From assembly GCA_963575745.1 (NCBI GenBank), contig CAUYUJ010020525.1, positions 1 through 64,000 on the forward strand: a stretch of DNA of 64,000 nt, written 5' to 3'. This stretch comes from Prorocentrum cordatum. Taxonomy: Eukaryota; Sar; Dinophyceae; Prorocentrales; Prorocentraceae. The notes below the pieces were generated by a model. The model was not told where the DNA came from, did no database searches, and saw only the letters and a program-made list of their open reading frames with translations. A program made the translations under genes and the position numbers. Shown here in pieces: positions 10,541 through 20,500 of the stretch; within the stretch, counting starts at the first letter, position 1; each line of letters begins with the position of its first letter.

Positions 10541-10929
10541 CGAACTAGAGAATTGTTAACCAGTTACCGGAGATCTTAGCACGCCTCTGGCCCGTTGGGC
10601 CGGCGAATTCTGAGGGCGGATGTACTACTCTCCACTCGGCCCCCCTGCCTTCGCGGAAGGCCCCCGCCGGACCCCCCCCCCCACGGTGCGCGCGCCGCCG
10701 AGCGGGCGCGCGCGCTCGCAGGAGTACCTGCGGAGCCGGGAGCGGACGAAGCGGCAGGCCCACCGGGGGGGAGCATCCTCGCGCAGCGGCAGGGCATGCT
10801 GGCTTGCCCATGTGGGCGCGCCGAGGAATGGTCCAATGCATCCGGTGCGACCCCCACTCACGGGCAAGCCTACTGCACGGGCGCATCGCTGGGCGCATCG
10901 CTTGGGACGGGTTGGCATTGCTCTGCATT

Positions 10930-11110
10930 GCTTGGCATTGCCGAGGAACCCGGGGAATCCGAGGAACCCACGGAACCCGAGGAGCCCGGGGAACCCGACA
11001 GACCCGAGAAGTTTGGGGAACCCGAGGAGCCCGGGGAACCCGACAGACCCGAGAAGTTTGGGGAACCCGAGGGAACCGGGGAACCCGAGGAACCCGAGGA
11101 ATGTCTGGGG
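10930..11110 (+). repeat. GGGAACCCGAGGA tandem array
   Basis: Nine-base units (GAACCCGAG and variants) include a duplicated block of about 60 bases. A plus-strand frame would encode [15 protein letters not shown]-type repeats; I see no other evidence that it is coding. Confidence 0.7.
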
Positions 11111-11119
11111 GACGGGCAA

Positions 11120-11560
11120 AGGTGGGCCACGAGACACCAGCTCTCAGTCAAGTAAGAACCGTGTAGGGAAGCCTAACTGAGGATACCTTTTGTGGTTCGC
11201 ACGACATGCTCTTAGAACAGTTCTGGCTGAGACTGTCTTGTTATATATCGGCTTCATGGTGTAAGATCATTCCTTTCGGGGAACATATTTGTGTGTCAAA
11301 CAACATGTCGCGGTGTGTCTGTAGGAATGCCAGGACGGTCGGCCCCTGCTCCACATCCCTTCCACAGGCTTGCTGCGGAGAAGAGGCCCTCAAGCCTGTG
11401 GAGGGGCCCTGCTCCGCAGCCAACCCTGATGGGCCCGGTCCATCCAGGTTCGAGGTTCGACCCTCCACCTGCACCTTCCGCACCTTGTGCGCGGCAGGTG
11501 TCGCGCTGCCGCCGCCGCGGCCGCAGCCGCGGCCACCGTCGAGGCCGCAGCAGCGGCGGC
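11120..11560. other. Non-repetitive stretch, no gene recognised
   Basis: It includes an AT-richer segment near 11190-11330 and an 11-bp stem (CCACAGGCTTG with its complement). No family was recognised in any frame. Confidence 0.3.
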
Positions 11561-11563
11561 CGC

Positions 11564-11615
11564 GGCCGCATCGCGACGGCACCTTCCGCGAGGAAGGCGC
11601 CGTCGCGATGCGGCC
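11564..11615. other. 52-base hairpin with GCGA loop
   Basis: Two 24-base arms are complementary apart from one A/C position and enclose GCGA, a GNRA-type tetraloop. As RNA this would be an exceptionally stable hairpin. Role unknown. Confidence 0.6.
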
Positions 11616-11629
11616 TCGGGAAGGTTGTC

Positions 11630-11935
11630 AGGCGTTTCCGTCGGCTCTCGGCGGTTCTGCGGCCTCGGGATGCGTTCCAGTGGCTGCGCCCCGCTGAGAG
11701 CGCTCCAGCGTTGCCCAGATCGTCCCAGACCGCCTCTGGAGGGCAGGCTTCTGATCAGGAAGCCCAGGGCCAAATTTTGAAGGGGGGCAGGTTCCGGGGG
11801 GAGCGCATCGACCCCCCAAAGCGCCCACGCCGCCCAGGAGCGTGCGGCCTCGCTATCGGGGGGGCGGGGCCCGTCGCCGATCTGTCGGCGCAGTGTCGCC
11901 GCTTCCAGGTCGAGGCTCCTTCCTCGTGTGAGGAG
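11630..11935 (+). repeat. Dispersed repeat, inverted partner of 9.2-9.5 kb
   Basis: Shares blocks with the reverse complement of 9240-9500. Plus-strand and opposite-strand translations align, but they carry no known domain. Confidence 0.4.
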
Positions 11936-12154
11936 CCTCGCTCCCTCTTCGAAGGCGCCTTATGACAGCGCTTCGGCTGCACAGCCCGACGGGTGCACCT
12001 CCTCGGCCTCGCCCTCAAAAGCCCGCCCTGGCGGCGGCCGACTCGTGGCCTGCTGCCTCGGAGCCGGCCGGCTCTTCGGCCGCGCTCCTCCCAGGCCGAG
12101 TGGGCTGGTTCCGGCGCGCTCCTCCTCGTCCCCTTCCTCGCGCCTGCGAACATT

Positions 12155-12321
12155 GGCGGCGCGCAAAAGGGGGTAGGGGGAGGGGGGAAGGCTTCTCAGA
12201 AGCACCCTGCTTCTTAGAAGGCCTCGGCCTTACGTCTATAGAGAAGGCCCGCGCCTTCAAAGAAGCAGGGCTGCGTCTAAGAAGCCTTCCCCCCTCCCCC
12301 TACCCCCCTCTGCGCGCCGCC
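12155..12321. mobile_element. H4-type hairpin element, 167 bp
   Basis: GGCGGCGCGCAAAAGGGGG at the left end is mirrored at the right end, and the interior has AAGGCTTCTCAGAAGC-type stems. The whole element is a near palindrome. No clean target duplication was found. Confidence 0.6.
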
Positions 12322-12330
12322 AAGAACAAG

Positions 12331-12455
12331 AACCGGGAGAGGGGAAGGTACCCACACCGCTGCCCTCGCCTCGTTTTCGCCTTTCGGGGCCTCCATGGAG
12401 GCCCTCGGCGCCACCGCTGAATTCGCCTCGAAACCAGGGTCGTAACGCATCTGGG
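12331..12455 (-). other. Possible minus-strand exon, paralogue at 14245-14365
   Basis: The minus strand encodes RYDPGFEANSAVAPRAS then GENEA and VWVP. The 14.3-kb copy encodes RYDQNFEANPAVATKAS, GENEE and VWVP. Protein similarity across a ~110-bp DNA match suggests a duplicated exon; CAG before and GGT after would serve as splice sites. A non-coding repeat is the alternative. Confidence 0.35.
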
Positions 12456-12479
12456 AGGCTTCCAGGCAGTTGGAAGCGC

Positions 12480-12675
12480 GCCGAGGGGGTAAGTGAGAAT
12501 GGGTAAGCCTTCTCAGAAGGCGGCGGGGTTTCTCAGAAGCCCCGGGCCTTCTGATAAGCCCTCCAGGCGTCTTCGGAGAAGGTTCCGGACGCTGCTGGGG
12601 AGGTCGGGCCTTCTGGGCCTTCCGAGAAGGCCTGCCCCCTCTGCCGCCATCTGGGCGCGCGCGCCGCTGAGGTAA
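12480..12675. mobile_element. H4-type hairpin element
   Basis: It contains repeated CTTCTCAGAAGG and CTTCTGATAAGC stems and a CTTCGGAGAAGG core, matching the H4 elements near 40 kb. Its ends are degraded. Confidence 0.5.
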
Positions 12676-12689
12676 GCCAGGAGGGAAAA

Positions 12690-12755
12690 TAGACACACAC
12701 ACACACACAAAGACACATACACACCCACGCCCACACCCACACACACACACAAGCA
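12690..12755 (+). repeat. CA/CCCA microsatellite
   Basis: CACACA runs alternate with CCCACGCCCACA. Confidence 0.85.
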
Positions 12756-12928
12756 AACGTGGACTCCCACGACTGTCGGGGAGCATCTGGGACATACAGC
12801 AGGGAGCGTGACGAGCACCACCCCCCCCCCCAACAGGAAAAAAATCCTGGGGGGAGTCCTGGGGCGCTCGCCTGCCTGCTCGTGCCTCCCTCCGGGGCCC
12901 CTCGAGCCCGGAGCACCCCTCCCCCACC

Positions 12929-13112
12929 CCAGACCCCCGACGTCATGATTTTTTCATGACGTCGACCCCCCGAGGTCTCGACCCATTCCCCGGGACCGGT
13001 TTTTCGTCCTGAGTCGTTTTTTGACGGCCCCGAGGGCCGGTAGGGGCCCCCAGAAGCCAAAAATCATTAAAAACCTCCCGTCGTGATTTTTTCACGACGC
13101 GAGGGGGTCTGG
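12929..13112 (+). mobile_element. F5 element, 184 bp
   Basis: The left end CCAGACCCCCGACGTCATGA and the right end GAGGGGGTCTGG are inverted. Each end holds its own small palindrome (CGTCATGA-TCATGACG and CGTCGTGA-TCACGACG). Related copies lie at 30.8, 38.7, 62.3 and 62.7 kb. No target duplication was seen. Confidence 0.65.
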
Positions 13113-13283
13113 GACCCGCGGCCGATCGGGCCCCCCCCGCAGCGCCCCACGCCTCGAGCGTCGCCCGGGGGGGGGGCTCCCGCCCGGAGCGGCCCGCGGA
13201 GCAGCCCGCGGCCCGCGCGCGCAGGGCACGGCGCGCCGCCGGGGGGGAGGGGCGCCGCGGAGCGACGCGCAGGGCCCCCAGAC

Positions 13284-13700
13284 TCATGTCGGGCGTGTCC
13301 ACCTACAGAGGGGATTTTCGACGAAAGATTAAGTCGGGGGTGGACAGAACCCCCAACAGTGACACGTCGATTAGTGAATTGTCCGTTTTCGGTTCTCGGG
13401 AGGGCGCCGTGGCCGTCAGTTTCCAGGCTTGCGCCCGCCAGGTTTGGGCCTCAGGTCGTTTTCACTAAACCACGTTTTGCTAAAGGGAGGTCTGTCCATC
13501 CCCGACTCATGTCGGGCGTGTCCACCTACAGGGGGATTTTCGACGAAAGATGAAAGATACCCCCAAAAAATGCACCAAAAATATCAAAAAATATTCAAGA
13601 CATAGTCCCCAGGCTATTTTGGAACCACTTCTTGATTCTGTTTGCGGTATTTTACATTTTTCGTCGACAGTCCCCCTGTAGGGGGACAGGCCCGACTTAA
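13284..13700 (-). mobile_element. T1 element copy c with nested T2 insert, exact TSD
   Basis: The outer ends TCATGTCGGGC and GCCCGACTTAA are flanked by a perfect CCCCAGAC duplication, AG at positions 5-6. Inside, a T2 element separates two near-identical 45-46-base copies of the T1 left end, so the composite is 417 bp instead of ~160. Confidence 0.8.
13330..13506 (+). mobile_element. T2 element copy 1, nested in T1
   Basis: Ends AGTCGGGGGTGGACAG and CTGTCCATCCCCGACT are inverted. The interior is ~90% like the copy at 19.6 kb. It sits inside T1 copy c between duplicated T1 ends. Confidence 0.75.
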
Positions 13701-13972
13701 CCCCAGACGTCCCGCACCGCGAGGGGCTCCGGAGCACGGCTCCCCCCGCCGCGTGGCCGGTCGGGGCTCGTCGCCGACGCTGGCGTGCGGTCGGGCATGG
13801 CCTCCCGCAGGCGGATCTGGGAGGGGAGGGGACAAGCAGAGGGGAAAGAGGCTCAAGAAGTGTCAGCACTCTAGTCAAACGCAGGGCTTCGGCAGGAGGG
13901 CCCGCAGAGACGCGCTCTTTTTTTTCAGCACTGGGGCCCCTCCTTGGGACGTGTCTTTCGCCACGGATGCCT

Positions 13973-14067
13973 TTTGGAAGTGGTCCAAAATAGTCGACGA
14001 ATCGTTCCCAGACTGTTTTTCGACTATTCCTGAATACTCCTCCTGTAGAGGCACCTGCCCGACGTAA
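13973..14067 (-). mobile_element. Truncated T1 element
   Basis: It has AAAATAGTCGACGAATCG and the terminal CTCCTGTAGAGGCAC-TGCCCGACGTAA end, but no opposite terminal repeat. Orientation is inverted relative to copy a. Confidence 0.65.
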
Positions 14068-14244
14068 CGCCGGCGGCCCTCTCCAGGGCGCCACCGGCGG
14101 CAGCGCCGGCAGCGCCGCGGCGCTGGGCTCCACCCCTGGAGGCACTGCGGCGGGCCGGCGGCGCCGGAGCCTCCGCGTCGTCTTCGTCGACGTTTTCGCG
14201 CTACGTCGTCGTCGTGGCCAGCGCAGTCATCGACAGAGGCTCGG

Positions 14245-14365
14245 GGGAGGAAAAGGTACCCATACCTCTACCCCTTCCTCGTTTTCCCCGTCTTGGGCCT
14301 CATCGGAGGCCTTCGTCGCCACCGCCGGATTCGCTTCGAAATTCTGGTCATAACGCACCCAAGGA
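14245..14365 (-). other. Possible minus-strand exon, paralogue of 12331-12455
   Basis: See the partner at 12.3-12.5 kb. Here the frame ends at a GGTATGG that could be a splice donor. The protein family is not recognised. Confidence 0.35.
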
Positions 14366-14596
14366 GAGGTCCGCGGGGTAGCGGTATCGGTACCGTCTGG
14401 TTTCCCCAGAGGCGTGGTCGTCGGAGACGGCGTCGTCGCCGTCGGCGTCGTCTCCGCGGCGTCGTCGTTGGCGGCGGGGAAAGGGGGTAGGAGGGAGCAG
14501 GAGGGAGGAGAAAAGAGCAGGGAGGTGGGAGGAAGAGGAGCAGGAGGAGGAGGAAGAGGACAGGGGAGGGGGAGGAGGAAGAAGAACTGAGCCCCG

Positions 14597-14897
14597 ATGT
14601 CCCGAAAAATTGACCTGGCGAAGGACCCAACCATATGCAGTTGTGAATACCGCAGTTGTGAATACCATCTTCGCCCGCGCTCCCTATGTGGCCACGGCTT
14701 CCCGCCGGAGCCCGACATGCTCAGGAACACGTTCGCGGCCGTCTTTGCGGGCGCCGACGACGACAAGGACGGCGTCCTTCTGACCGAGGAGCAGAAACAG
14801 AAGAGGGCTTTGAGAGCCATGAGGGAGGAGGTGGCGTTGCACGTCGACAAGGCGGAGTACGACGCCCAGGCGCGGTTGTTGAAGCAGCATAACCTAC
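14597..14897 (+). CDS. EF-hand protein exon, partial
   Basis: The frame reads MLRNTFAAVFAGA (E helix) and then DDDKDGVLLTEE at 14756-14791, an ideal EF-hand loop with Asp at 1, 3 and 5, Gly at 6, Leu at 8 and Glu at 12. A charged helix (EEQKQKRALRAMREEV) and KAEYDAQARLLKQ follow. It should bind calcium. Upstream codons from 14597 are less protein-like, and the frame runs directly into a ~90-bp satellite at 14894, so the exon probably ends there and the satellite is intronic, or the exon was captured by a repeat element (see the flanking repeats at 14.6 and 16.2 kb). Only one EF-hand is seen; such proteins usually carry them in pairs. Confidence 0.55.
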
Positions 14898-16227
14898 GGG
14901 GTCACGATCCTCGTGAGGGGTGTGCCGCAATGGCCCGGGGCCGCCATGAGAACCTTGCCACTGGGGCCTTCCGAGGAGTTCCTGCGGGGCCACGATCCTC
15001 CCGAGGGGTGTGCCGAAATCGCCCGGGGCCGCCACGCGAACCTTGCCACTGACGCCTTCGGTAAAGCTCCTCATGTGGCCGCGACCCTCGTGAGGGGTGT
15101 GCCGGAATGGCCCGAGGCCGCCGCGCGAACCCTGCCAGTGGCGCCTCCTGTGGAGCTCCCCGCGCGGCCACGATCCTTGTAGAAAGGGGTGTGCCGACAT
15201 GGCCCGAGGCCACCGTGCGAACGCTGCCACTGGGGCCTTCGGTGGAGCTCCCTACGGGGCCACGATCCTCGCGAGGGGCGTGCCGAAATGGCCCGAGGCC
15301 GCCATGCGAACCCTGCCTCTGGCCGGGCGCCTTCCGTGGACCTCCCTGCGGGCCGCGATCCCCGTGAGGGGTGTGCCGAAATTGCCCGAGGCCGCCGCGC
15401 AAACCCTGCCGCTGGGGCCTTGGATGGAGCTCCCTGTGGGGCCACAGCCCTCGTGAGCGGCGTGCCGACATGGCCCGAGGCCGCCATGCGAACGCTGCCA
15501 CTGGAGCATTCGGTGGAGCTTCCCACGGGGCCACGATCCTCGTGAGGGGTGTGCCGAAGTGGCCGGGGCTGCGCCATGCGAACGCTGCCACTTGGGCCTT
15601 CGGTGGAGCTCCCTATGGGCCCACGATCCTCGTGAGGGATGTGCCGCAATGGACCCGGAGCCGCCATGCGAACCCTGCCACTGGCGCGTTCGGTAAAGCT
15701 CCTATTGTGGCCACGACCCTCGCGAGGGGTGTGCCGGAATGGCCCGAGGCCGCCGTGCGAACCCTGCCAGTGGCGCCTTCGGTGGAGCTCCCCATGGGGT
15801 CACAACTCTCGTGAGGGGTTTGCCGAAATGGCCCGAGGCCGCCATGCGAGCCTTGCCACTGGAGCCTTCCGTGGAACTCCCTATGAGGCCACGATTATCG
15901 TGAGGGGTGTGCCGAAATGGCCCGACGCCGCCATGCGAACTTGCCACGTGAGGGGTGTGCCGGCGTGGCCCGGGTGCTATGCGAACCCTTCCACTGGCGC
16001 CTTCGGTGCTGCTCCTTATGGGGCCACGATCCTCGTGAGGGGTGTGCCGACATGGCCCGAGGCCACCTGGGGCCACGATCCGTGTGAGGGGTGTGCCGAA
16101 ACAGAGACATGCAAGGGGCAGAGGCAAGGAGGGAGAGGGAGAGGAGGTAGCGGGAGGAGAGGAAAGAGGACGCGGGCGCTGTCTCTTCAAAACGAGGACC
16201 CAACACCACAGGACGGTTCGGAAAAAT
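14599..16227 (+). mobile_element. Putative long element bounded by repeats shared with 47.9 kb
   Basis: The left block TGTCCCGAAAAATTGACC with CTGGCGAAGGACCCAA, and the right block CTGTCTCTTCAAAACGAGG with GACGGTTCGGAAA, recur in the same order and strand as the two ends of a compact ~160-bp element at 47861-48024. Here they enclose the EF-hand exon and satellite. Tentative. Confidence 0.35.
14894..16095. repeat. ~90-bp satellite, about 13 copies
   Basis: The core CACGATCCTCGTGAGGGG with GTGCCGAAATGGCCCGAGG and CGCCATGCGAACCCTGCCA recurs every 87-93 bases. The unit is close to a multiple of three, so both strands stay open over hundreds of codons; this is not evidence of coding. Confidence 0.9.
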
Positions 16228-16229
16228 AC

Positions 16230-16560
16230 CACTGGAGTCCTGTGCCCTGTCGTTATGAGGCGTCTCTCGCACCAAACTGACTTTCGAGGGCACGGGGGGG
16301 CCCGAGGGTGGGCCAAAGCGCCCAGCGGGACACGTTGCGACGCCAGGGTGACCCCCAGAAGTCTGCAGCTCGGTCGGTTTAGCTGCTTTTCAGTCGGTTG
16401 CGTTCTGTCGGTTCGATTCGTCCGGTTGTTGCGTCGTTGTTGCATCGTTGGCCCCCTCTGGGCAGCTTGCGGTTTGCTGGTGTCGGTCGGCTCAGTCGTT
16501 GGTATCTTGTCGCCGTGGACGGCCTCGCTGTCAGCGGTGGAGCAGGTCTCAGACATAGTG
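16230..16560. other. Non-repetitive stretch, no gene recognised
   Basis: It includes a CGGTTCG/CGGTTG-rich patch near 16370-16430. No motif was recognised on either strand. Confidence 0.3.
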
Positions 16561-16633
16561 TGCATGCGTATGCTTAGGATAAGTCGATCCAGGGCGTCCC
16601 ATGTAGGCATGCGCATGTATAGGATAAGTCGGT

Positions 16634-16676
16634 CCAGAGCGCTCCAGAACGCTCTGGAGGAGCGTCCTGGAGCGCT
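16634..16676. other. Palindrome AGAGCGCTCCAG
   Basis: Two 19-base arms match at 18 positions around a short loop. Just upstream, AGGATAAGTCGATCCAG is repeated about 58 bases apart. Confidence 0.6.
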
Positions 16677-16839
16677 CTGAATCAGCCGAGGCACCCGATA
16701 TGTCTTCCAGATCCGCCTGGTCTCATGGATCCCCGATGTGCACCAGCTGCTTGCCCACCACTCTGTGTGGCGATTGTTCGATGGGGGCGCGGGAGGCCGA
16801 CACATGTGACATATCGTGTCACCAAACTTGGGAGTGCCG

Positions 16840-16886
16840 TGATGCTGATGATGATGGTGCTGATGATGATGATGGTGATGATGCTG

Positions 16887-16918
<32 letters not shown>

Positions 16919-16923
16919 GATGC

Positions 16924-16997
<74 letters not shown>

Positions 16998-17110
16998 CTA
17001 TGCTGCTGATGATGCTGATGATGGTGCTGAGGAGGAGTTGAGGAGGAGGAGAAGGAGGAGGTGGAGGAGGAGGAGCCGAAGGAGGAGGTGCCGGAGGAGC
17101 CGGAGGAGGA
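16840..17110 (+). repeat. GAT microsatellite then GGA run
   Basis: About 170 bases of GAT with GGT/GCT interruptions pass into GGAGGA. Confidence 0.9.
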
Positions 17111-17260
17111 AAAGGCCATCTTGGGGCCGTCTTGAAGGCCTCTTAAAGCTGTCTTGGAGGCCTCTTGCGCCGTCACGAGGCCCTCTGGGGCCGTCTTAGG
17201 ACCCTCGTCGGGGCCTCTGGGGCCACCTTGGGTCATTGGGGAGGGGTCGGTTGCCTGCCT
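17111..17260 (+). repeat. 10-11-bp periodic CTTGGGGCC array, short
   Basis: The same GGCCTCTTG and GGCCGTCTT units as at 9.9 and 23 kb. Confidence 0.7.
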
Positions 17261-17319
17261 GGGCCGTTCTGGAAGCTCGGGACCGCGGGTCCATCGACTT
17301 TTGGTGTAGGAGGGATCGT

Positions 17320-17445
17320 GGGAGAAGGAGGAGGAGGAGGAGGAGGAGGAGGAGGAGGAGGAGGAGGAAGAGGAGGAGGAGGAGAGGGAGGAGGAGGAGG
17401 AGAGGAGGAAGGAGGAGGAGGAGGAGAGGAGGAGGAGGACCTCAT
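17320..17445 (+). repeat. GGA microsatellite
   Basis: Almost pure GGA with a few GGAA changes. Confidence 0.9.
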
Positions 17446-17449
17446 CCTC

Positions 17450-17884
17450 CTTTCTCCCCCGTCCTACATATGGTAGTGGTGGTGGGAATCCGGCCCATCA
17501 GAAACCCTTCTTGCCAGGCAGCCTTTCTGGCATTCTGCCGCGCCTCAGCGTATTGGGGCACGGTGGCGGATCCTCAGCCGAGTCTGTCCTCGTCCTGCCC
17601 TAAATCGTCTGTAAGGTTTTCCGTCGCCCCCCCCCCGCCCACCCCTGCAGTCTTCCTCGGCCCCGCGCCCGGCCTCGTGCAGACCCAGGGGAAGGGGGGA
17701 GACCGAGGCCCCCTCGAGTCATAAAAGAAGTCACGACGCGATGTTTTCCTTTTTTACCTAACAGCGAAGACTGATAGGTTTCTAGTTGACTCAAAAGAGC
17801 TCACAGATCACTCCACAGGGGGGTCCGGGCAGGTGTTGGGGAGTTGCCGGGCGGCAGGGTGCCGGGCTCGTTTTTCACCAACAG
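17450..17884. other. Non-repetitive stretch, no gene recognised
   Basis: A plus-strand frame reads PSCQAAFLAFCRASAYWG near 17510-17560 and could be exonic, but no family was recognised. Confidence 0.25.
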
Positions 17885-18372
17885 TCACACACTTCGTGCT
17901 CTTCGACTTCCCAGAACTCCATTCCCAGGCCACATTCTGAATACCCGGATGCAACAGTCACACACTTCGTGCTCTTCGAGATCCCAGAACGCCATTCCCG
18001 GGCCACATTAGAATAACCGATGCAACAGTCCACACACTTCGTGCTCTTCGGATCCCAGAACGCCATTCCCGGGCCACATTTAGAATAACCGGATGCAACA
18101 GTCACACACTTCGTGCTCTTCGAGTTCCCAGAACTCCATTCCCGGGCCACATTTTGAATGCCCGGAGCCAACTGTAGGCCACTTCGTGCTCTTCGAGTTC
18201 CCAGAACTCCATTCCCGGGCCACATTTTGAATGCCCGGAGCCAACTGTAGGCCACTTCGTGCTCTTCGAGTTCCCAGAACTCCATTCCCGGGCCACATTT
18301 TGAATGCCCGTAGCCCACTGTAGGCAACTTCGTGCTCTTCGACTTCCCAGAACTCCCATTCCTGGGCCACAT
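17885..18372. repeat. ~73-bp satellite, seven copies
   Basis: CTTCGTGCTCTTCGA then CCCAGAACTCCATTCCCG and GGCCACATTTTGAA recur every 72-75 bases. Two central copies are virtually identical, while outer ones carry small indels. Confidence 0.9.
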
Positions 18373-18379
18373 TTTCAGC

Positions 18380-19150
18380 AGGGGCAAGAGCACGACGAGG
18401 AGGAGGACGAGCAAGACCAGGAGGACGAGGACGAGCAGGAGCAGGACGAGGAGCAGGAGGAGCAGGAGAAGAAGGACGAGCAGGAGGAGGAGGAGGACGA
18501 GCAGGAGGAGGAGGACGACCAGGAGGAGGAGGACGACCAGGAAGAGGAGGAGGAGGAGGAGGAGGAGGGGGAGGGGGGGAGTACAGGAGGATGGGGAGGA
18601 GGAGGTGAGGAGAGGAGGAGGAGGAGTAGGAGGAGGAGGAGGAGGAGGACGAGGACGGGACGAGGAGGAGGAGGAGGAGGGGGGGAGAGTACCAGGAGAG
18701 GAGGAGAACGAGACCACCAGGAGGAGAGGAGGGGAGGAGGAGGAGAGAGGAGGAGGAGGACGACAGGACGGAGGAGGACGAGCAACGGAGACGACGAGCG
18801 ACAGGAAGAGGAGGAGGGAGGAGGAGGGGAGGGGGAGGACTACCAGGAGGAGGAGGAGGAGGAGGAGGAGGAGGAGGAGGAGGAGGAGGGAGGAGGAGGA
18901 CGAGGAGGAGGAGGAGGACGAGGAGGAGGAGGGGGGGGGAGAGCACCAGGAGGAGGAGAACGAGGACCACCAGGAGGGGAGAGGAGGAGGAGGAGGAGGA
19001 GGAGGAGGAGGAGGAGGAGAGAGCACCAGGAGGAGGAGGACGAGCAAGACGAGGAGGACGAGAACGAGGAGAGCGGAGGAGAGGAGGAGGAGAGGAGGAG
19101 GAGGAGGAGGAGGAGGAGCAGGAGAAAGAGGAGGAGGAGGAGGAGGCAGG
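18380..19150 (+). repeat. GGA/GGACGA tract, ~770 bp
   Basis: GGA with GAC, CAG and ACC interruptions. Long acidic frames are artefacts. The right end passes into GGCTGAGGCTGAGGCTGTGAC. Confidence 0.9.
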
Positions 19151-19328
19151 CTGAGGCTGAGGCTGTGACTGCGACTGCCGTTGCCGCTGCGACTGTCATC
19201 GCGAATGCGACTACGACTGCGAGAACAGCAGAATTCGACAACTGGATTTTCATATGAATCTTAAGGGGAATGCTTTCAGATATGCTTCTACACATCGCTG
19301 TTAGGTTGCTTTGCCGGGATAATTTTCG

Positions 19329-19400
19329 GTCACAGAGGACCGAGACCTCCGGGGGTCGACGTCACGAGTAAATCATGACGTCGGGGGTCCGGGGACCGAG
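19329..19400 (-). mobile_element. Truncated F5 element
   Basis: The reverse complement carries GACCCCCGACGTCATGAT and the small end palindrome of F5, but the rest of the element is missing. Confidence 0.55.
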
Positions 19401-19632
19401 ACCCCTCCCCGAAGGGGAAGGAGGAGTCCTCATCCTGCCCTCGTCTTGACGTCTGCGTAGCCGCCCTGCAGAGGCCACGTCAGGGCGGGCTGGGCTCGGG
19501 GCGGGATGGGCTCGGCATCGACCCCCGGTCGCCCATGCATCGCCGGTGGGGCCCGACAGCCCACCTTCCGCCCAGGGACGGGCGGGTGGCGATGCGTCGC
19601 CGGTCCCGGCTCGATGGCCCCTCCCCCCCTTT

Positions 19633-19808
19633 GATCGGGGGTGGACAGAACCCCCAACAGTGACACGTCGATCAGTGAATTGTCCGTTTTCGGTTCTCGA
19701 GAGGGCGCCGTGGCCGTTATTTTTCAGGCTTGCGCCCACCAGGTTTGGGCTTCAGGTCGTTTTCACTAAACCACGTTTTACTAAAGGGGGGTCTGTCCAT
19801 CCCCGATT
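19633..19808 (+). mobile_element. T2 element copy 2, 176 bp
   Basis: Ends GATCGGGGGTGGACAG and CTGTCCATCCCCGATTT are inverted, and the interior closely matches copy 1 (CACGTCGATCAGTGAATTG, CACTAAACCACGTTTT). No target duplication was found. Confidence 0.75.
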
Positions 19809-20150
19809 TGAGCCTGTCCAACCCTGACGTTACCCTTCATCGGACGAGAATGGTATCGTGACAGGGCTGGTTCAGGAGAAGCTCCCGGATGTCAAGAGAG
19901 AGTATATGGCGGCCCTCGTTCCTGCAGCCCCTTTTTCATGGGACATCGGGAAGCCGTATGGGATTCCTGGAAATCCTGGAATGTCACTATCTTGACCTCT
20001 TGCTCCTGGACACTGGCGCAAACGTGGACGCCCGAAGCTACAGCGGGCGGCGTGTGCATTCCCGTGCGCGTTCTGTGCATATCTCCCTTGTCTTTCATCC
20101 GCGTGGTTCGGAGACTCCTGTGCTGCCTGTGCGCCGTTTGGGCGCCTGGC
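19809..20150. other. Non-repetitive stretch, weak ankyrin-like frame
   Basis: A plus-strand frame at 19889 reads LDLLLLDTGANVDARSYSGRR, which resembles one ankyrin repeat (LLL-GAN-V-A-S-GR). One partial repeat without neighbours is not enough to call a gene. Confidence 0.2.
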
Positions 20151-20151
20151 T

Positions 20152-20153
20152 GC

Positions 20154-20198
<45 letters not shown>

Positions 20199-20200
20199 CG
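20152..20200 (+). repeat. CTTG tetranucleotide run
   Basis: About eleven CTTG units. Confidence 0.95.
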
Positions 20201-20397
20201 TGGGCCTGTGGTTGAGCGAGGACAGCTCTGGCCTCCCACCCCCTGGAGGTGGGCCATCCGCACATCCGCATCCCAGCGCACGCCAGGCCGCACATACCCT
20301 CAGGATGCTCGGCGTGTCCAGCTACAGTTTCAGTTGGCGGGGGGACACTCGGCCCGATACCGCTCCGCCGCCCCCCGCTTCGCCGAGCCTCCCGATC

Positions 20398-20401
20398 TCG
20401 A

Positions 20402-20489
<88 letters not shown>

Positions 20490-20500
20490 CCCCCCCCCCC
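20398..20500 (+). repeat. GTC/CGTCGC microsatellite
   Basis: GTC units with GCC interruptions. Confidence 0.9.

Noticed and set aside
19889-20215. Ankyrin-like peptide LLLDTGANVDARSYSG
   Set aside because: Only one partial repeat, no neighbours, and it runs into a CTTG microsatellite.
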